A stretch of 64,000 nucleotides of DNA from Polyangiaceae bacterium (lineage in GTDB: Bacteria; Myxococcota_A; Polyangia; Polyangiales; Polyangiaceae). A model generated the notes under the pieces. The model ran no database searches and was not told the origin of the DNA. It saw nothing but the letters and a program-made list of their open reading frames with translations. Below, one piece after another: positions 17,313 through 26,493 of this stretch (the stretch's first letter is position 1; each line of letters starts with the position of its first letter). The stretch lies in the NCBI GenBank assembly GCA_025936045.1, contig JAICUB010000024.1, positions 41,382 to 105,381 on the forward strand, given 5' to 3'. Position numbers and translations under genes: made by a program.

Positions 17313-18109
17313 ACACGACCGCCGCCGAAGCCCCGCGCCTGCGAGCGCTCGTCGTCGAGGACGAGTGGCCGGCGCGAAACTACCTGGTCGAGCTGCTCGA
17401 GGGCACGGGCGCGGCGCAGGTGGTCGGCGCCGTGGGCCACGCCGACGAAGCGCGCCGCATCCTGAGCGAAGGCCGGGAACGTCTCGCCGTCGATGTCGCG
17501 TTCGTCGACATCGAGCTCGCGGAAAAGAGCGCGCGGGCCGGGCTCGAGCTCGCTCGCGAGCTCGTCGGCACGCCGCGTGCGCCGCTCTTCGTGTTCGCGA
17601 CGGCCTACGAGCAGCACGCGCTCGAAGCGTTCGAGCTCGGCGCGGCCGACTACCTTCTGAAGCCGTTCACCGAAGAGCGCGTCGGCCAATGCACGGATCG
17701 CTTGCTCGCGCGCTTCCCGGGACGCAATTCGGCGCAGGCGAGCTCGACGGCACGCATCGTCGCGCGCAAGGGCAACGGGCTCGTCTTCCTCGACCGCGAC
17801 GAAGTGTGGGCCTTCGAAGCGTCGGAGCGCTTGACCTTCGTGCACACACCGCACGGCACCTTCGATCTCGAGCTCTCGCTCTCGGCCATCGAGTCGAGCT
17901 TCGGCGACGCCCTCAAGCGCGTGCATCGGAGTTGGCTCGTGCACGCCGCGCAGGTGCGTGAGCTCGTGCGCGACGGCAGCGAAACACGCATCTTCGTCGG
18001 CGCCGGCCTCGGGGGTGAACGGCGCGGCGTGTGGGTTCCGGTGGCACGGGAACGCTCGGCGCAGGTGCGTGCCTGGCTGCTGGCGGACACGCGCGGCCTC
18101 AAGCGATAG
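17309..18109 (+). CDS. LytTR-family response regulator
   Basis: The GTG start at 17309 overlaps the kinase stop and gives a 266-residue protein. An N-terminal receiver (LRALVVEDEWPARNYLVELL, VAFVDIEL with the phospho-Asp, ATAYEQHALEAFELGAADYLLKPF) is followed by a C-terminal LytTR DNA-binding domain (ARKGNGLVFLDRDEVWAFEA, TPHGTFDLELSLSAIE, FGDALKRVHRSWLVHAAQVREL). The paired kinase immediately upstream is its cognate partner. The adjacent tripartite exporter genes, transcribed the same way after about 120 bases, are a plausible target. Confidence 0.92.
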   Translation: MNTTAAEAPRLRALVVEDEWPARNYLVELLEGTGAAQVVGAVGHADEARRILSEGRERLAVDVAFVDIELAEKSARAGLELARELVGTPRAPLFVFATAYEQHALEAFELGAADYLLKPFTEERVGQCTDRLLARFPGRNSAQASSTARIVARKGNGLVFLDRDEVWAFEASERLTFVHTPHGTFDLELSLSAIESSFGDALKRVHRSWLVHAAQVRELVRDGSETRIFVGAGLGGERRGVWVPVARERSAQVRAWLLADTRGLKR

Positions 18110-18232
18110 TGTCCGAGCGCTCGCGCGGTTCGTCGCTCGGCGGCGGCGGCTCGTGACGAGGCAAGCACGCTTCGTCGGATTTGGCGCAAAATGCGGGACT
18201 TTACACCTACAGGCTTACGTTGGCAGTGTCGG

Positions 18233-19660
18233 ATGAAACCAGGCCGCCGCCCCTCCGTGGCCGTGTTCGCCGCCGTGCTCTCGGGACGCTTCGCGTTCGC
18301 ACAAGCTCCCGCTCCCGCGCAGCCGAACGCGGCGCCGGCCGCCGAAGAGATGCCTCCGACCCCCGCGGTGGAGGATCCGATGCTCTTGCCGGTCCCGCCC
18401 CCGCACCGCTTCATCGCGTCGTGGGACGAAGCGGAGCGGCTCCTGCGCGCTCGCTCGCTCGACCTACGGAGCGCCTACGACGACATCCGGCGCGCCGAGG
18501 CGGATTCGCGGACGGCGCTCGCGGCCGTGCTGCCGACGTTGAGTGCGTCGGGCACGGCGACGCACACGATCTTGGATCTACCGAAGCGGTCGAGCGTCGC
18601 GGTCGTCGACCAAACGGGCAACCTCACGACCACGAGCGGCGGCTCGAACACGTATTCGGCGAGCGTGCGCGCGTCGATTTCGCTGATCAACTTCCAGGCG
18701 TGGCACCAGATCGGCAGCGCCCGCGCGGGCGAAGACGTCGCGCGTCTGTCGTACGAGGACCTCGAGCGCACGACGGCCGCCGGGCTCGCGACCGCGATCG
18801 CGCAGAACGTGACGGCCGAGCGTGTCTCCGAACTCGGCCGCGTGGGCTTGCGTAACGCGCTCGAGCGACTCGCGCTCACGGAAGCCAAGGAGCGCACCGG
18901 CACCGCGACCGGCCTCGACATCGTGCGCGCACGACAAGACGTGGCGAGCGCGCGGAGCTCACTCGTCAATAGCGACGAGGCGCTCAGAAAATCCCGTGAG
19001 AGTCTCGGGCTCGCGGTCGGCTACACCGATCCAATCGGCGTCTTGCCCTCGACCGACCTCTCGAGCATCGAGCGGAGCGCGCTCAAATCCTGCCGACCCA
19101 TCCCCGATCTCGAGCACCGTCCGGACGTGCTCGCGACGAGCAAGAACGTCGAAATCGCGAAGCGCCGCGCGACCGAAGTGGATCTCGGGTTTCTCCCGAC
19201 GCTCTCGGCGGGCAGCACGCTCGGTACGAGCTTCACGGACGCGAGCAACAGCGAAGCCCACACCACCTGGAACATCCAAGCCATCCTGACGGTACCGCTC
19301 TGGGACGGCGGCGCGCGCTACGGAGCGCGGCGCAGCGCGGCGGCTGCGGCGGATCAGAGCGCGGCTTCGCTCGAAGCCTTGCGGCGCAACAGCACCGTCG
19401 GGCTCGTGCAGGCGCGCCGCTCGGTCGACGTCGCCGAGGAGTCGCGGCACGTCGCGCAAGAAAGCCGCGATCTCGCCTACGAAGTGGATCGGCTGACACG
19501 CCTCGCCTACCAGACCGGCAAAGGCACGAGCCTCGATCTCGTGACCAGTGCCGCCGCGCTGCGGCAAGCCGAGGTAAACCTGGCCGTCGCCGAGCTCGGA
19601 CTCGTGCAAGCGCGCCTCGACAACCTGCTCACCCTCGCCAATTGCTCGGTCGCTCGATGA
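18233..19660 (+). CDS. TolC-like outer-membrane efflux protein
   Basis: The ATG at 18233 gives 475 residues starting MKPGRRPSVAVFAAVLSGRFAFA, a signal peptide. The mature protein shows the two-fold OEP repeat of coiled-coil helices: EAERLLRARSLDLRSAYDDIRRAEADSRTALAAVLPTLSASG, later LNPTLSAG-type FLPTLSAGSTLG, and LAYQTGKGTSLDLVTSAAALRQAEVNLAVAELGLVQARLDNL. It should form the outer-membrane channel for the MacA/MacB-like pair that follows, overlapping the adaptor start (ATGA). Confidence 0.88.
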   Translation: MKPGRRPSVAVFAAVLSGRFAFAQAPAPAQPNAAPAAEEMPPTPAVEDPMLLPVPPPHRFIASWDEAERLLRARSLDLRSAYDDIRRAEADSRTALAAVLPTLSASGTATHTILDLPKRSSVAVVDQTGNLTTTSGGSNTYSASVRASISLINFQAWHQIGSARAGEDVARLSYEDLERTTAAGLATAIAQNVTAERVSELGRVGLRNALERLALTEAKERTGTATGLDIVRARQDVASARSSLVNSDEALRKSRESLGLAVGYTDPIGVLPSTDLSSIERSALKSCRPIPDLEHRPDVLATSKNVEIAKRRATEVDLGFLPTLSAGSTLGTSFTDASNSEAHTTWNIQAILTVPLWDGGARYGARRSAAAAADQSAASLEALRRNSTVGLVQARRSVDVAEESRHVAQESRDLAYEVDRLTRLAYQTGKGTSLDLVTSAAALRQAEVNLAVAELGLVQARLDNLLTLANCSVAR

Positions 19661-21126
19661 AAAAGTGGCTGTTTCCCTTGCTCGTGCTCGTCGCCGTCTC
19701 GGGCGGTGTCGGGTACTACTTCTACCAGCGCGCCCATCGCCCGCCGGAGGTCCTGTACAAGACAGCGCCGCTCGAGCGGCGCAGCATCAGCTCGCGCGTG
19801 ACGGCCTCCGGCACGTTGCAGGCGCGCGTGACGGTCCAGGTCGGCAGCCAGGTCTCGGGGCGCGTGCTCGCGTTGATGGCGGACTTCAATTCGAAGGTGA
19901 AAAAAGGCGAGATCGTCGCGAAGCTCGATCCGCAGCTCTTCGAGGCGGCGCTCCAGCAGGACCGCGCGAACCTGGCGGCGGCCGAGGCGAACGTCGCCAA
20001 GGCGATGGCCACCCAGACGGACGCGGATCGCCAATACGAGCGCGCCAAGACGCAGAAAGCCGAAGGTCTCGCGGCGCAGGTCGACGTCGACAGCGCACAG
20101 ACGGCGGCCGCGGTCGCGCACGCCACCGTCACGCAGGTGAAGTCACAAGTGGAGCAGGTCCGCGCGCAGGTGCACCAGGACCAGGTGAACATCTCGCTCA
20201 CCGTGATCAAGTCGCCGATCGACGGCGTCGTCATTTCGCGCAACGTGGACGTGGGTCAGACCGTCGCCGCGTCGCTGCAGGCTCCCGTGCTCTTCACGAT
20301 CGCTGAGGACCTCACGAAGATGCACATCGAGGCGAGCGTGCCGGAAAGCGACGTAGGCAAGCTCGCGGTCGACATGCCCGTGCAGTTCACGGTGGATGCG
20401 TTTCCCGGGCAGCGCTTTCGCGGCCGTATCGAACAGGTACGTAACGCCGCGGTCACCGTGCAGAACGTCGTCACGTACTTGGCCATCGTGGCGGTCGACA
20501 ATCCCGAGCTCAAGCTGCGCCCGGGCATGACCGCCACCGTCACGATCGTCACCGCGCGCAAAGACGACGTCGTCGCCATCCCGAACGCCGCGCTGCGCTT
20601 CAAGCTGCCGAACGCACCCCCGCCCGGCGGACACGGGCGTGCGTCCGGCAGCGCGCATCCGGGCGGCAGCGCGCATCCCGGCGGCAGCGCGCGTCCGGGC
20701 GGCAGCGCCGCAGCCGCGGGCAGCGGGCACGGCGGTTGGCGGCATCGTCACGAGGAGGGTCCGGCGGCCAGCGCGAGCGCGGCGGCGTCGGGCGGCTCGC
20801 CGGCGGCGTCCGGCTCCGGCAGCGCCGCGGCGCCCCCGCGGAGCGGCGCACCGAGCGCGTCCGCGTCGGCGGACACCCCCTGGGCGGCAGCGAGCGACGA
20901 CAGCAGCCAGAAGACGGCATACCTGCTCAAGAACAACGCCCCCGTCGCCGTCAAAATCCGGGTCGGTATCACCGACGGCAGCTTCACCGAGGTGCTCGAC
21001 GACTCGCTCAAGGAAGGCGACGAGGTCATCGTGGAAGGCCCGCCGCCCGGGGGCGGCTCGAGCTCGCCCGCACCGCAAGGTCAAGGCCAACGCAGCGGAG
21101 CGCCGCGCATGCACGGGCCGTTCTAG
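19657..21126 (+). CDS. MacA-like periplasmic adaptor
   Basis: The ATG at 19657 overlaps the TolC stop. This 489-residue protein begins with a membrane anchor (KKWLFPLLVLVAVSGGVGYYFY), then the MFP/HlyD biotinyl-lipoyl halves (VQVGSQVSGRVLALMADFNSKVKKGEIVAKLDP and IKSPIDGVVISRNVDVGQTVAASLQAP), a long coiled-coil hairpin and a beta-barrel domain. An unusual low-complexity insert of about 100 residues (Gly/Ser/His/Pro, with 18-base DNA repeats) interrupts the C-terminal part, after which VGITDGSFTEVLDDSLKEGDEVIVEGP restores the usual MacA end. It links the inner-membrane pump to TolC. Confidence 0.88.
   Translation: MKKWLFPLLVLVAVSGGVGYYFYQRAHRPPEVLYKTAPLERRSISSRVTASGTLQARVTVQVGSQVSGRVLALMADFNSKVKKGEIVAKLDPQLFEAALQQDRANLAAAEANVAKAMATQTDADRQYERAKTQKAEGLAAQVDVDSAQTAAAVAHATVTQVKSQVEQVRAQVHQDQVNISLTVIKSPIDGVVISRNVDVGQTVAASLQAPVLFTIAEDLTKMHIEASVPESDVGKLAVDMPVQFTVDAFPGQRFRGRIEQVRNAAVTVQNVVTYLAIVAVDNPELKLRPGMTATVTIVTARKDDVVAIPNAALRFKLPNAPPPGGHGRASGSAHPGGSAHPGGSARPGGSAAAAGSGHGGWRHRHEEGPAASASAAASGGSPAASGSGSAAAPPRSGAPSASASADTPWAAASDDSSQKTAYLLKNNAPVAVKIRVGITDGSFTEVLDDSLKEGDEVIVEGPPPGGGSSSPAPQGQGQRSGAPRMHGPF
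20647..20709 (+). repeat. 18-base tandem repeat inside the adaptor gene
   Basis: Three and a half copies of GGCAGCGCGCATCCGGGC-like units encode the Gly-Ser-Ala-His/Arg-Pro-Gly insert of the MacA-like protein. The reading frame is preserved because the unit is six codons. The length probably varies between strains. Confidence 0.7.
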
Positions 21127-21153
21127 CTCGAGTAAACCAGCCTGGAAGTCAAA

Positions 21154-21878
<725 letters not shown>

Positions 21879-21882
<4 letters not shown>

Positions 21883-23108
21883 GCCTCTTCGTCACGCTTC
21901 GCATCGCGCTCCGGGCGCTCTCGCGCAATCGGCTCCGCAGCTTCCTCACGACGCTCGGCGTGATCATCGGCGTCGCCGCGGTCATCACGATGACGGCCCT
22001 CGGCGAGGGCGCCAAGGCCCGCATTCAAGCCGCGTTCGCGTCGATGGGCACCAACATGCTGGTCGTCTCCCCCGGCTCCACCTCCCTCGGCGGCGTGCGC
22101 GGCGGGCTCGGGACGATGCCGTCGCTCACCTGGGAGGATCTCAAGGCGATTCAACGCGATGTGCCGTCGGTACGCGCCGCCGCGGCCGTCTTGCGCTCGA
22201 CGCAATCCGTCGTGAGCGAGACGAACAACTGGTCCACGAGCATCCAAGGGACGTCGCCCGAATATTTCGACGTGCGCAACTGGCCGATGGCGAGCGGGTC
22301 GAACATCACGCAGGGCGACGTCGACACCGGCGCCAAAGTGATCGTGCTCGGTCAGACCGTCGTGGATCAGCTGTTCGGCCCGAACTCGGACCCCGTGGGT
22401 CAAGTCGTGCGCATCAAACAAGTGCCGTTCAACGTCGTCGGCGTCGCGGCGAAAAAGGGACAATCTCCCATGGGGCAGGACTACGACGACACGGCGTTCG
22501 TGCCTCAATCGACCTTCGCGCAAAAGATCCAAGGCGGCCTCGGCAAGTACCTGCAGGGCACCATCTTCGTGTCCGCGACCTCCGACGCCGACACGGCACG
22601 TGCGGAAGAATCGATCGAGTCGCTCCTGCGCGATCGGCACCAGCTCCGTCAGAACGAGGACGACGACTTTCAGATCCGAAACCTCGCGGAGATCGCGAGC
22701 GCGCAGGAAGAGGGCACGAAGACGATGACGACGCTGCTCGCGAGCGTCGCGGCCGTGTCGCTCCTCGTCGGCGGCATCGGCATCATGAACATCATGTTGG
22801 TCTCCGTCACCGAGCGCACGCGCGAGATCGGCGTGCGCATGGCGCTCGGCGCGAAACCGCGGCACGTGCTCGCCCAATTCTTGATCGAAGCGCTCGTGCT
22901 CTCCATCGCGGGCGGCATCCTGGGCATCGCCCTCGGAGTCGGACTCGGCATCGCGCTCGGACGCCGTTTCGATTGGCCCGTGCTGTTCCAGCCGCAGGTG
23001 ATCCTGGTCGCGGCGGGCTTCAGCGGCCTGGTCGGCATCGTCTTCGGCCTCTATCCCGCGAAGAAAGCCTCGGAGCTCGACCCCATCGATGCGCTCCGGC
23101 ACGAATAA
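21879..23108 (+). CDS. MacB-like FtsX-type permease
   Basis: This 409-residue permease has one N-terminal helix (SFLTTLGVIIGVAAVITMTALGEGAKARI), a large periplasmic MacB_PCD domain, and three C-terminal helices (LASVAAVSLLVGGIGIMNIMLVSVTERTREIGVRMALGA ... YPAKKASELDPIDALRHE). The ERTREIGVRMALGA and PAxxASxLDPIxAL motifs are characteristic of MacB. With the ATPase on a separate polypeptide, the pair mimics split MacB systems that export peptides, lipids or drugs by a mechanotransmission mechanism. The substrate is unknown. Confidence 0.92.
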
Positions 23109-23128
23109 GCTACGGTTCGCGGCTCGAA

Positions 23129-24316
23129 ATGCCGACGGACGTGGCGCCAGAGCCAGTAGAACCCCGCGCCGTGTGTACGCGCTGCGGGCGCCCCGTGAAG
23201 GTGTGTTTGTGCGCGGAGCTCGTGCCGGTTCATACCCGCACGCGCGTGCTCATCCTGCAGCATCCGCGTGAGAGCGACGTGCCGATCGGGACGGCGCGCA
23301 TCGCCGAGCTGATGCTGCCGAACTCGGAGCGGCACGTCGGCGTCGAGCTCGAGGACAAGCCGCGCGTGCAGGAGCTCTTGAGCGATCCGGCGCGACCCGC
23401 CGTACTGCTCTATCCCGGCGCCGGCGCGGAAGACATCGTCGCTCGTACGCCAGAGGGGCCGGTGACGCTCGTCGTGATCGACGGCACTTGGTGGCAAGCG
23501 CAGAAGCTCTTCAAGAAGAACCCGGGACTTTCGCGGCTGCCGCGCTACGCGCTCGAGCCCGCGAGCCCGAGCCGCTACCGCATCCGGCGCGAGCCCGCGG
23601 CGCATTGCGTCTCCACGATCGAAGCCATCGCGCTCGCGCTCGGCGCGCTCGAAGGAAACGACGACGCCCGCGCGCTGCTCAGACCGTTCGATGCCATGGT
23701 CGAGCACCAGCTCCGCTTCGCGACGGAGCAAGGCGCGAAGCGCCACCACGCGAAGACTCGGGCCCCGCGCAGGCGGCGCTTTCCGGCGGCGTTCAGCGAG
23801 CGCGCGGCCGATCTGGTCGTCGGCTACGGTGAGACGAACGCGTGGCCGCGCGACACACCGCTCGGCCGCGAGGCGGAAGTCTTGCATCTCGTGCTCGAGC
23901 GCGTCGCGAGCGGCGAGCGCTTCGAGGCGTTCATCGCGCCGCGGCGGCCGCTCTCACCGTCCTTCGCGCACCATACGGGTATCGCGAGCGAGCGGGTGCT
24001 CGGCGCCGCGCCGTTTGCGGAGTTTCTCGCGCGCTTTCATGCGTTCGTCCGGCCGAGCGACGTGCTCGCCGGCTGGGGCTACTTCTGGGCCGAGGCGCTC
24101 GCGCGCGAGGGCGTGACGCTGCCCGAGCAGATCGATTTGCGCTTGGTGGCGCGCGAACACTTGCGCGAGCGCACCGGCGACGTGCTCGACTGCGCGCAGA
24201 AGCTCGGCATGCCGCCCGTCGCGCCCTGGGCGTCCGGACGCACCGGACGGCGCGCGGCCGGCGCACTCGCCGTGGCCCGCGCCCTCGTGCAAGCGGCGAC
24301 GCTCGAAGGCGCCTGA
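23129..24316 (+). CDS. DTW-domain (TapT-like) tRNA acp-transferase fused to exonuclease-like domain
   Basis: The 395-residue protein has two parts. Residues 1-225 form a DTW domain: a Cys cluster CTRCGRPVKVCLC (C16, C19, C26, C28), VLILQHPRE, LYPGAGAEDI, and DGTWWQA (D118-T120-W121). DTW proteins such as TapT/TuaA transfer the aminocarboxypropyl group of SAM to tRNA uridine. Residues about 228-375 resemble a DnaQ-like exonuclease fold (VVGYGETNAW...FEAFIAPRRPLSPSFAHHTGIASERVLGAAPFAEFLARFHAF...WGYFWAEAL), but the first DxE motif is GxE and the ExoII Asp is not evident. The second part is probably inactive or an RNA-binding module. ATG 23129 removes spurious upstream residues. Confidence 0.8.
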   Translation: MPTDVAPEPVEPRAVCTRCGRPVKVCLCAELVPVHTRTRVLILQHPRESDVPIGTARIAELMLPNSERHVGVELEDKPRVQELLSDPARPAVLLYPGAGAEDIVARTPEGPVTLVVIDGTWWQAQKLFKKNPGLSRLPRYALEPASPSRYRIRREPAAHCVSTIEAIALALGALEGNDDARALLRPFDAMVEHQLRFATEQGAKRHHAKTRAPRRRRFPAAFSERAADLVVGYGETNAWPRDTPLGREAEVLHLVLERVASGERFEAFIAPRRPLSPSFAHHTGIASERVLGAAPFAEFLARFHAFVRPSDVLAGWGYFWAEALAREGVTLPEQIDLRLVAREHLRERTGDVLDCAQKLGMPPVAPWASGRTGRRAAGALAVARALVQAATLEGA

Positions 24317-24328
24317 GCGGACGGGGCT

Positions 24329-24345
24329 GGCGCCGGCTCGGCGCC
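24329..24345. terminator. Hairpin between convergent genes
   Basis: GGCGCCG-GCT-CGGCGCC forms a seven-pair GC stem with a three-base loop between the convergent DTW and metal-sensor-like genes. There is no U-tract, so if it acts in termination it may need Rho or simply block antisense read-through. Confidence 0.45.
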
Positions 24346-24352
24346 GCCATCG

Positions 24353-24811
24353 TCAGTGTGACGGCTGCGCCCGGTCGAAGCCGCGCGCGAGCTTCTGCCG
24401 TGCTTCGGCGTCGCCGTCGCGGGCGGCGCGTTCGAGCGTCTGATGCACGAACTCCTGCGTCTTTGCCGTTTCGGCGCGCAGCCCGCCGAGCGCCTTGTCG
24501 AGCGTCGCGGCATCGAAGGGCTCCTGCTCGAGGCTGGTCACGACGGCCTTGCGCGCCTCCGCCGTCGCGCGCCTGTGCTCGAGCAGCTCCTCGCGGTGAC
24601 CCGCCAGGATCCCGCCGAACGGTCCCGGCCCGCGCCGCCGCTCCGCACGCTGGCGCCCGTCACGCATTCCGTGCGTCGCCTCGTCACGTGCGTTCATCGC
24701 GCGCGCTCGCGAGCGGTGAATGAAGCCGCCGACGAAGATACCGGCGCAGAGTAAATTGAGCGCGCCCGAAATCGCGAGCGCGATGATGAGGCGTCTGGAG
24801 AGCGGGGTCAT
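24353..24811 (-). CDS. Periplasmic heavy-metal-sensor-like protein (CnrX/Spy-like)
   Basis: The ATG at 24811 gives 152 residues. A signal anchor (LIIALAISGALNLLCAGIFVGGFIH) is followed by an alpha-helical mature region (GPFGGILAGHREELLEHRRATAEARKAVVTSLEQEPFDAATLDKALGGLRAETAKTQEFVHQTLERAA). This fits the periplasmic heavy-metal sensor/Spy-like fold (four-helix hairpin; PF13801 type). It is the last gene of a sigma/anti-sigma/sensor operon, three bases after the anti-sigma gene, the same order as the cnrYXH logic though not the same genes. The ligand metal is not predictable. Confidence 0.65.
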   Translation of the reverse strand: MTPLSRRLIIALAISGALNLLCAGIFVGGFIHRSRARAMNARDEATHGMRDGRQRAERRRGPGPFGGILAGHREELLEHRRATAEARKAVVTSLEQEPFDAATLDKALGGLRAETAKTQEFVHQTLERAARDGDAEARQKLARGFDRAQPSH

Positions 24812-24813
24812 GG

Positions 24814-25287
24814 TCACTCCTCTAAATCGACGAGCGTGCCGCGCGCGAGCGCAGCCAGGTCGTCCTCTGCAATGGCCGCGCCGTCGGACGCCGCCGAAGT
24901 CGCCGTGAGAGCGCTCGTCGTCGCGAGCTCGCCGTCCTCGAACGGAGTCCCCACGATGCCCCAGCCCACGCCGAGCGCCGCGGCAAACGCCCAGCCCACG
25001 GCCGGGATCCACGCGCGCCGGAACGGCCACCATACGCTTCTTTGGGGCACCCTGAGCGGGATCTCGTTCAGGCGCCGCAGGAGCGCCGCACTCGGCTCCG
25101 GCGCCGCGCTCGGCTCCGTGAACATGGTGTCGAGCTCCGTCTCGGCGGCCAAGAGCGCGCGCGCTCGTTCCGAGCTCTCGAGCAACGCCTCCGCCGCGCT
25201 CCGCTCGCCGTCCGGCCAGAGCTCGAGCCGTCCGCCGTAAGCCGCGACGAGCTCGCCGAAGCGTTCGAACGAGAGCGGCCGAATCAC
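24814..25287 (-). CDS. Probable anti-sigma factor
   Basis: The GTG start overlaps the sigma stop (GTGA). This 157-residue protein begins FERFGELVAAYGGRLELWPDGERSAAEALLESSERARALLAAETELDTM, a pattern common in small anti-sigma-like proteins next to ECF genes. It has one transmembrane helix (AWIPAVGWAFAAALGVGWGIVG) and a short periplasmic tail. The cytoplasmic N-terminal helix would bind the sigma factor and the tail would meet the periplasmic sensor-like protein encoded next. Confidence 0.7.
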   Translation of the reverse strand: MIRPLSFERFGELVAAYGGRLELWPDGERSAAEALLESSERARALLAAETELDTMFTEPSAAPEPSAALLRRLNEIPLRVPQRSVWWPFRRAWIPAVGWAFAAALGVGWGIVGTPFEDGELATTSALTATSAASDGAAIAEDDLAALARGTLVDLEE

Positions 25288-25859
25288 GACGCACCTCGTG
25301 CGGCGCGCTCCGGCGCGAGCTCCGCCTTCAGGGTGCGACGCGCACGAGCGAGCAGCGACTCGATCGCCTCGGCGCCGACCCCGAGCACTTCGGCCGCTTC
25401 CTTGCCCGACAGGCCGTGCAAATGCACGAGCGTGACCGCCGCAGCCTGCCGCTCCGGGAGCGCGGCGATCGCGTCGTTCAAGGCGAGGACGCGGCGCTTC
25501 TCGTCGAGCAAGCTGAGCTGGCGGGCTGAAATGGGCATATCGTCTTCGTCGGGCAACGGCTTCAGACGGCCTCGAGCGCGCAAGCGATCGACGGCCAAAT
25601 TGTGGGTGATGCGATGCAACCAGGTAGTCACGCGCGCGTCCGGCACGTAGTCACGGGCGCGCTGCCAAAGCCGGAGAAACGTCTCCTGCACCACGTCCTC
25701 CGCCTCGCTCGCGTCACGGAGCAGTCGCTCCGCGAAGCGCGAGAGCTTCGGCGCGTACCGCCGCACGAGCTCGCGGTACGCGCCAACGTCGCCTTCGCCC
25801 ACCCGCAGCACGAGTGCCGCATCGTCGTCGGACACCATCTGTTGCTGCGAGTGGGTCAC
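25284..25859 (-). CDS. ECF-type (RpoE-like) sigma factor
   Basis: The 191 residues carry region 2 (YRELVRRYAPKLSRFAERLLRDASEAEDVVQETFLRLWQRA; VTTWLHRITHNLAVDRLRARGR) and region 4 (AIAALPERQAAAVTLVHLHGLSGKEAAEVLGVGAEAIESLLARARRTLK). The start is GTG. The operon continues with anti-sigma and periplasmic sensor-like genes. It differs in sequence from the two sigma factors earlier in the window, which belong to a different architecture. Confidence 0.92.
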   Translation of the reverse strand: MTHSQQQMVSDDDAALVLRVGEGDVGAYRELVRRYAPKLSRFAERLLRDASEAEDVVQETFLRLWQRARDYVPDARVTTWLHRITHNLAVDRLRARGRLKPLPDEDDMPISARQLSLLDEKRRVLALNDAIAALPERQAAAVTLVHLHGLSGKEAAEVLGVGAEAIESLLARARRTLKAELAPERAARGAS

Positions 25860-25891
25860 GGGCGCGGGCTAGCATGGGTCATCTACGAGTG

Positions 25892-25916
25892 ATCGGGAAG
25901 GCTCCTGTCTCCCGAT
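25892..25916 (-). terminator. Hairpin after the EF-hand gene
   Basis: ATCGGGA...TCCCGAT forms a seven-pair stem with an 11-base loop, beginning five bases after the EF-hand stop. There is no clear U-run. It may protect the 3' end or terminate transcription. Confidence 0.45.
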
Positions 25917-25920
25917 GCGC

Positions 25921-26325
25921 TCAGCTCTTCTTGTCGTGGTCGCAGTGTCCACCGTGACCGCCGCCTGCAGCGGCGAGCTCGTCCTGCGTGATCACCTTGT
26001 CGTTGTTCTTGTCGAAGCGACCGAACCACGTCTGCGTCTGTGCCTGGAGCTCGGCGAGCGTGAGCTTGCCGTCGTTGTTCGTGTCGGCGTGCTTCATCAT
26101 CCGGCGCGGGCCGTCACCGAGCTCGTCTTGCGAGATGACGCCGTCCTTGTTCTTGTCGAGCTTGGTGAAGCGGGCCTGCGCACCAGCCTGGGCCTCGGCG
26201 AGCGTCACCTTGCCGTCGTTGTTGGTGTCGAGGTGCGCGAACATGCGACCACCGCCGTGCGCCAAAGCCGCACCGCTCAGAGCCGTCACCGCCGCCAAAA
26301 CCGAGAACATGTGAAATTTCTTCAT
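25921..26325 (-). CDS. Secreted four-EF-hand calcium-binding protein
   Basis: ATG 26325 follows a good ribosome site (CAAGGAG). A signal peptide (KKFHMFSVLAAVTALSGAALA) precedes a mature region of about 110 residues. Four canonical 12-residue EF loops are visible: DTNNDGKVTLAE, DKNKDGVISQDE, DTNNDGKLTLAE and DKNNDKVITQDE (loop 4 has Lys instead of Gly at position 6). The C terminus is His-rich (GGGHGGHCDHDKKS). Periplasmic or extracellular calcium binding is likely; a metal-buffer role is possible given the adjacent metal-sensor-like operon. Confidence 0.9.
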   Translation of the reverse strand: MKKFHMFSVLAAVTALSGAALAHGGGRMFAHLDTNNDGKVTLAEAQAGAQARFTKLDKNKDGVISQDELGDGPRRMMKHADTNNDGKLTLAELQAQTQTWFGRFDKNNDKVITQDELAAAGGGHGGHCDHDKKS

Positions 26326-26398
26326 TGTGGTCTCCTTGCCGGTTCCGACCGGCTTCACGAGGTTCAACGAGGCGGAGCGCGGGATCCGTCGCAAGAAA

Positions 26399-26423
26399 AA
26401 ATATCCAAAAATAACGGATATTT
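26399..26423. promoter_or_regulatory. AT-rich inverted repeat upstream of the EF-hand gene
   Basis: AAATATCC-(9)-GGATATTT is a perfect eight-base inverted repeat in a very AT-rich patch, in the divergent region between the EF-hand gene and the PEGA gene. It lies about 75 bases before the EF-hand ATG and 70 before the PEGA ATG, so it is a candidate operator for either. Confidence 0.55.
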
Positions 26424-26493
26424 AGCGTTTGATCGGGAAAGAGCACTTACAGCTCCGGCAAAATCACCGGCTCGGAGCTAGAGTCGCCAAGGA

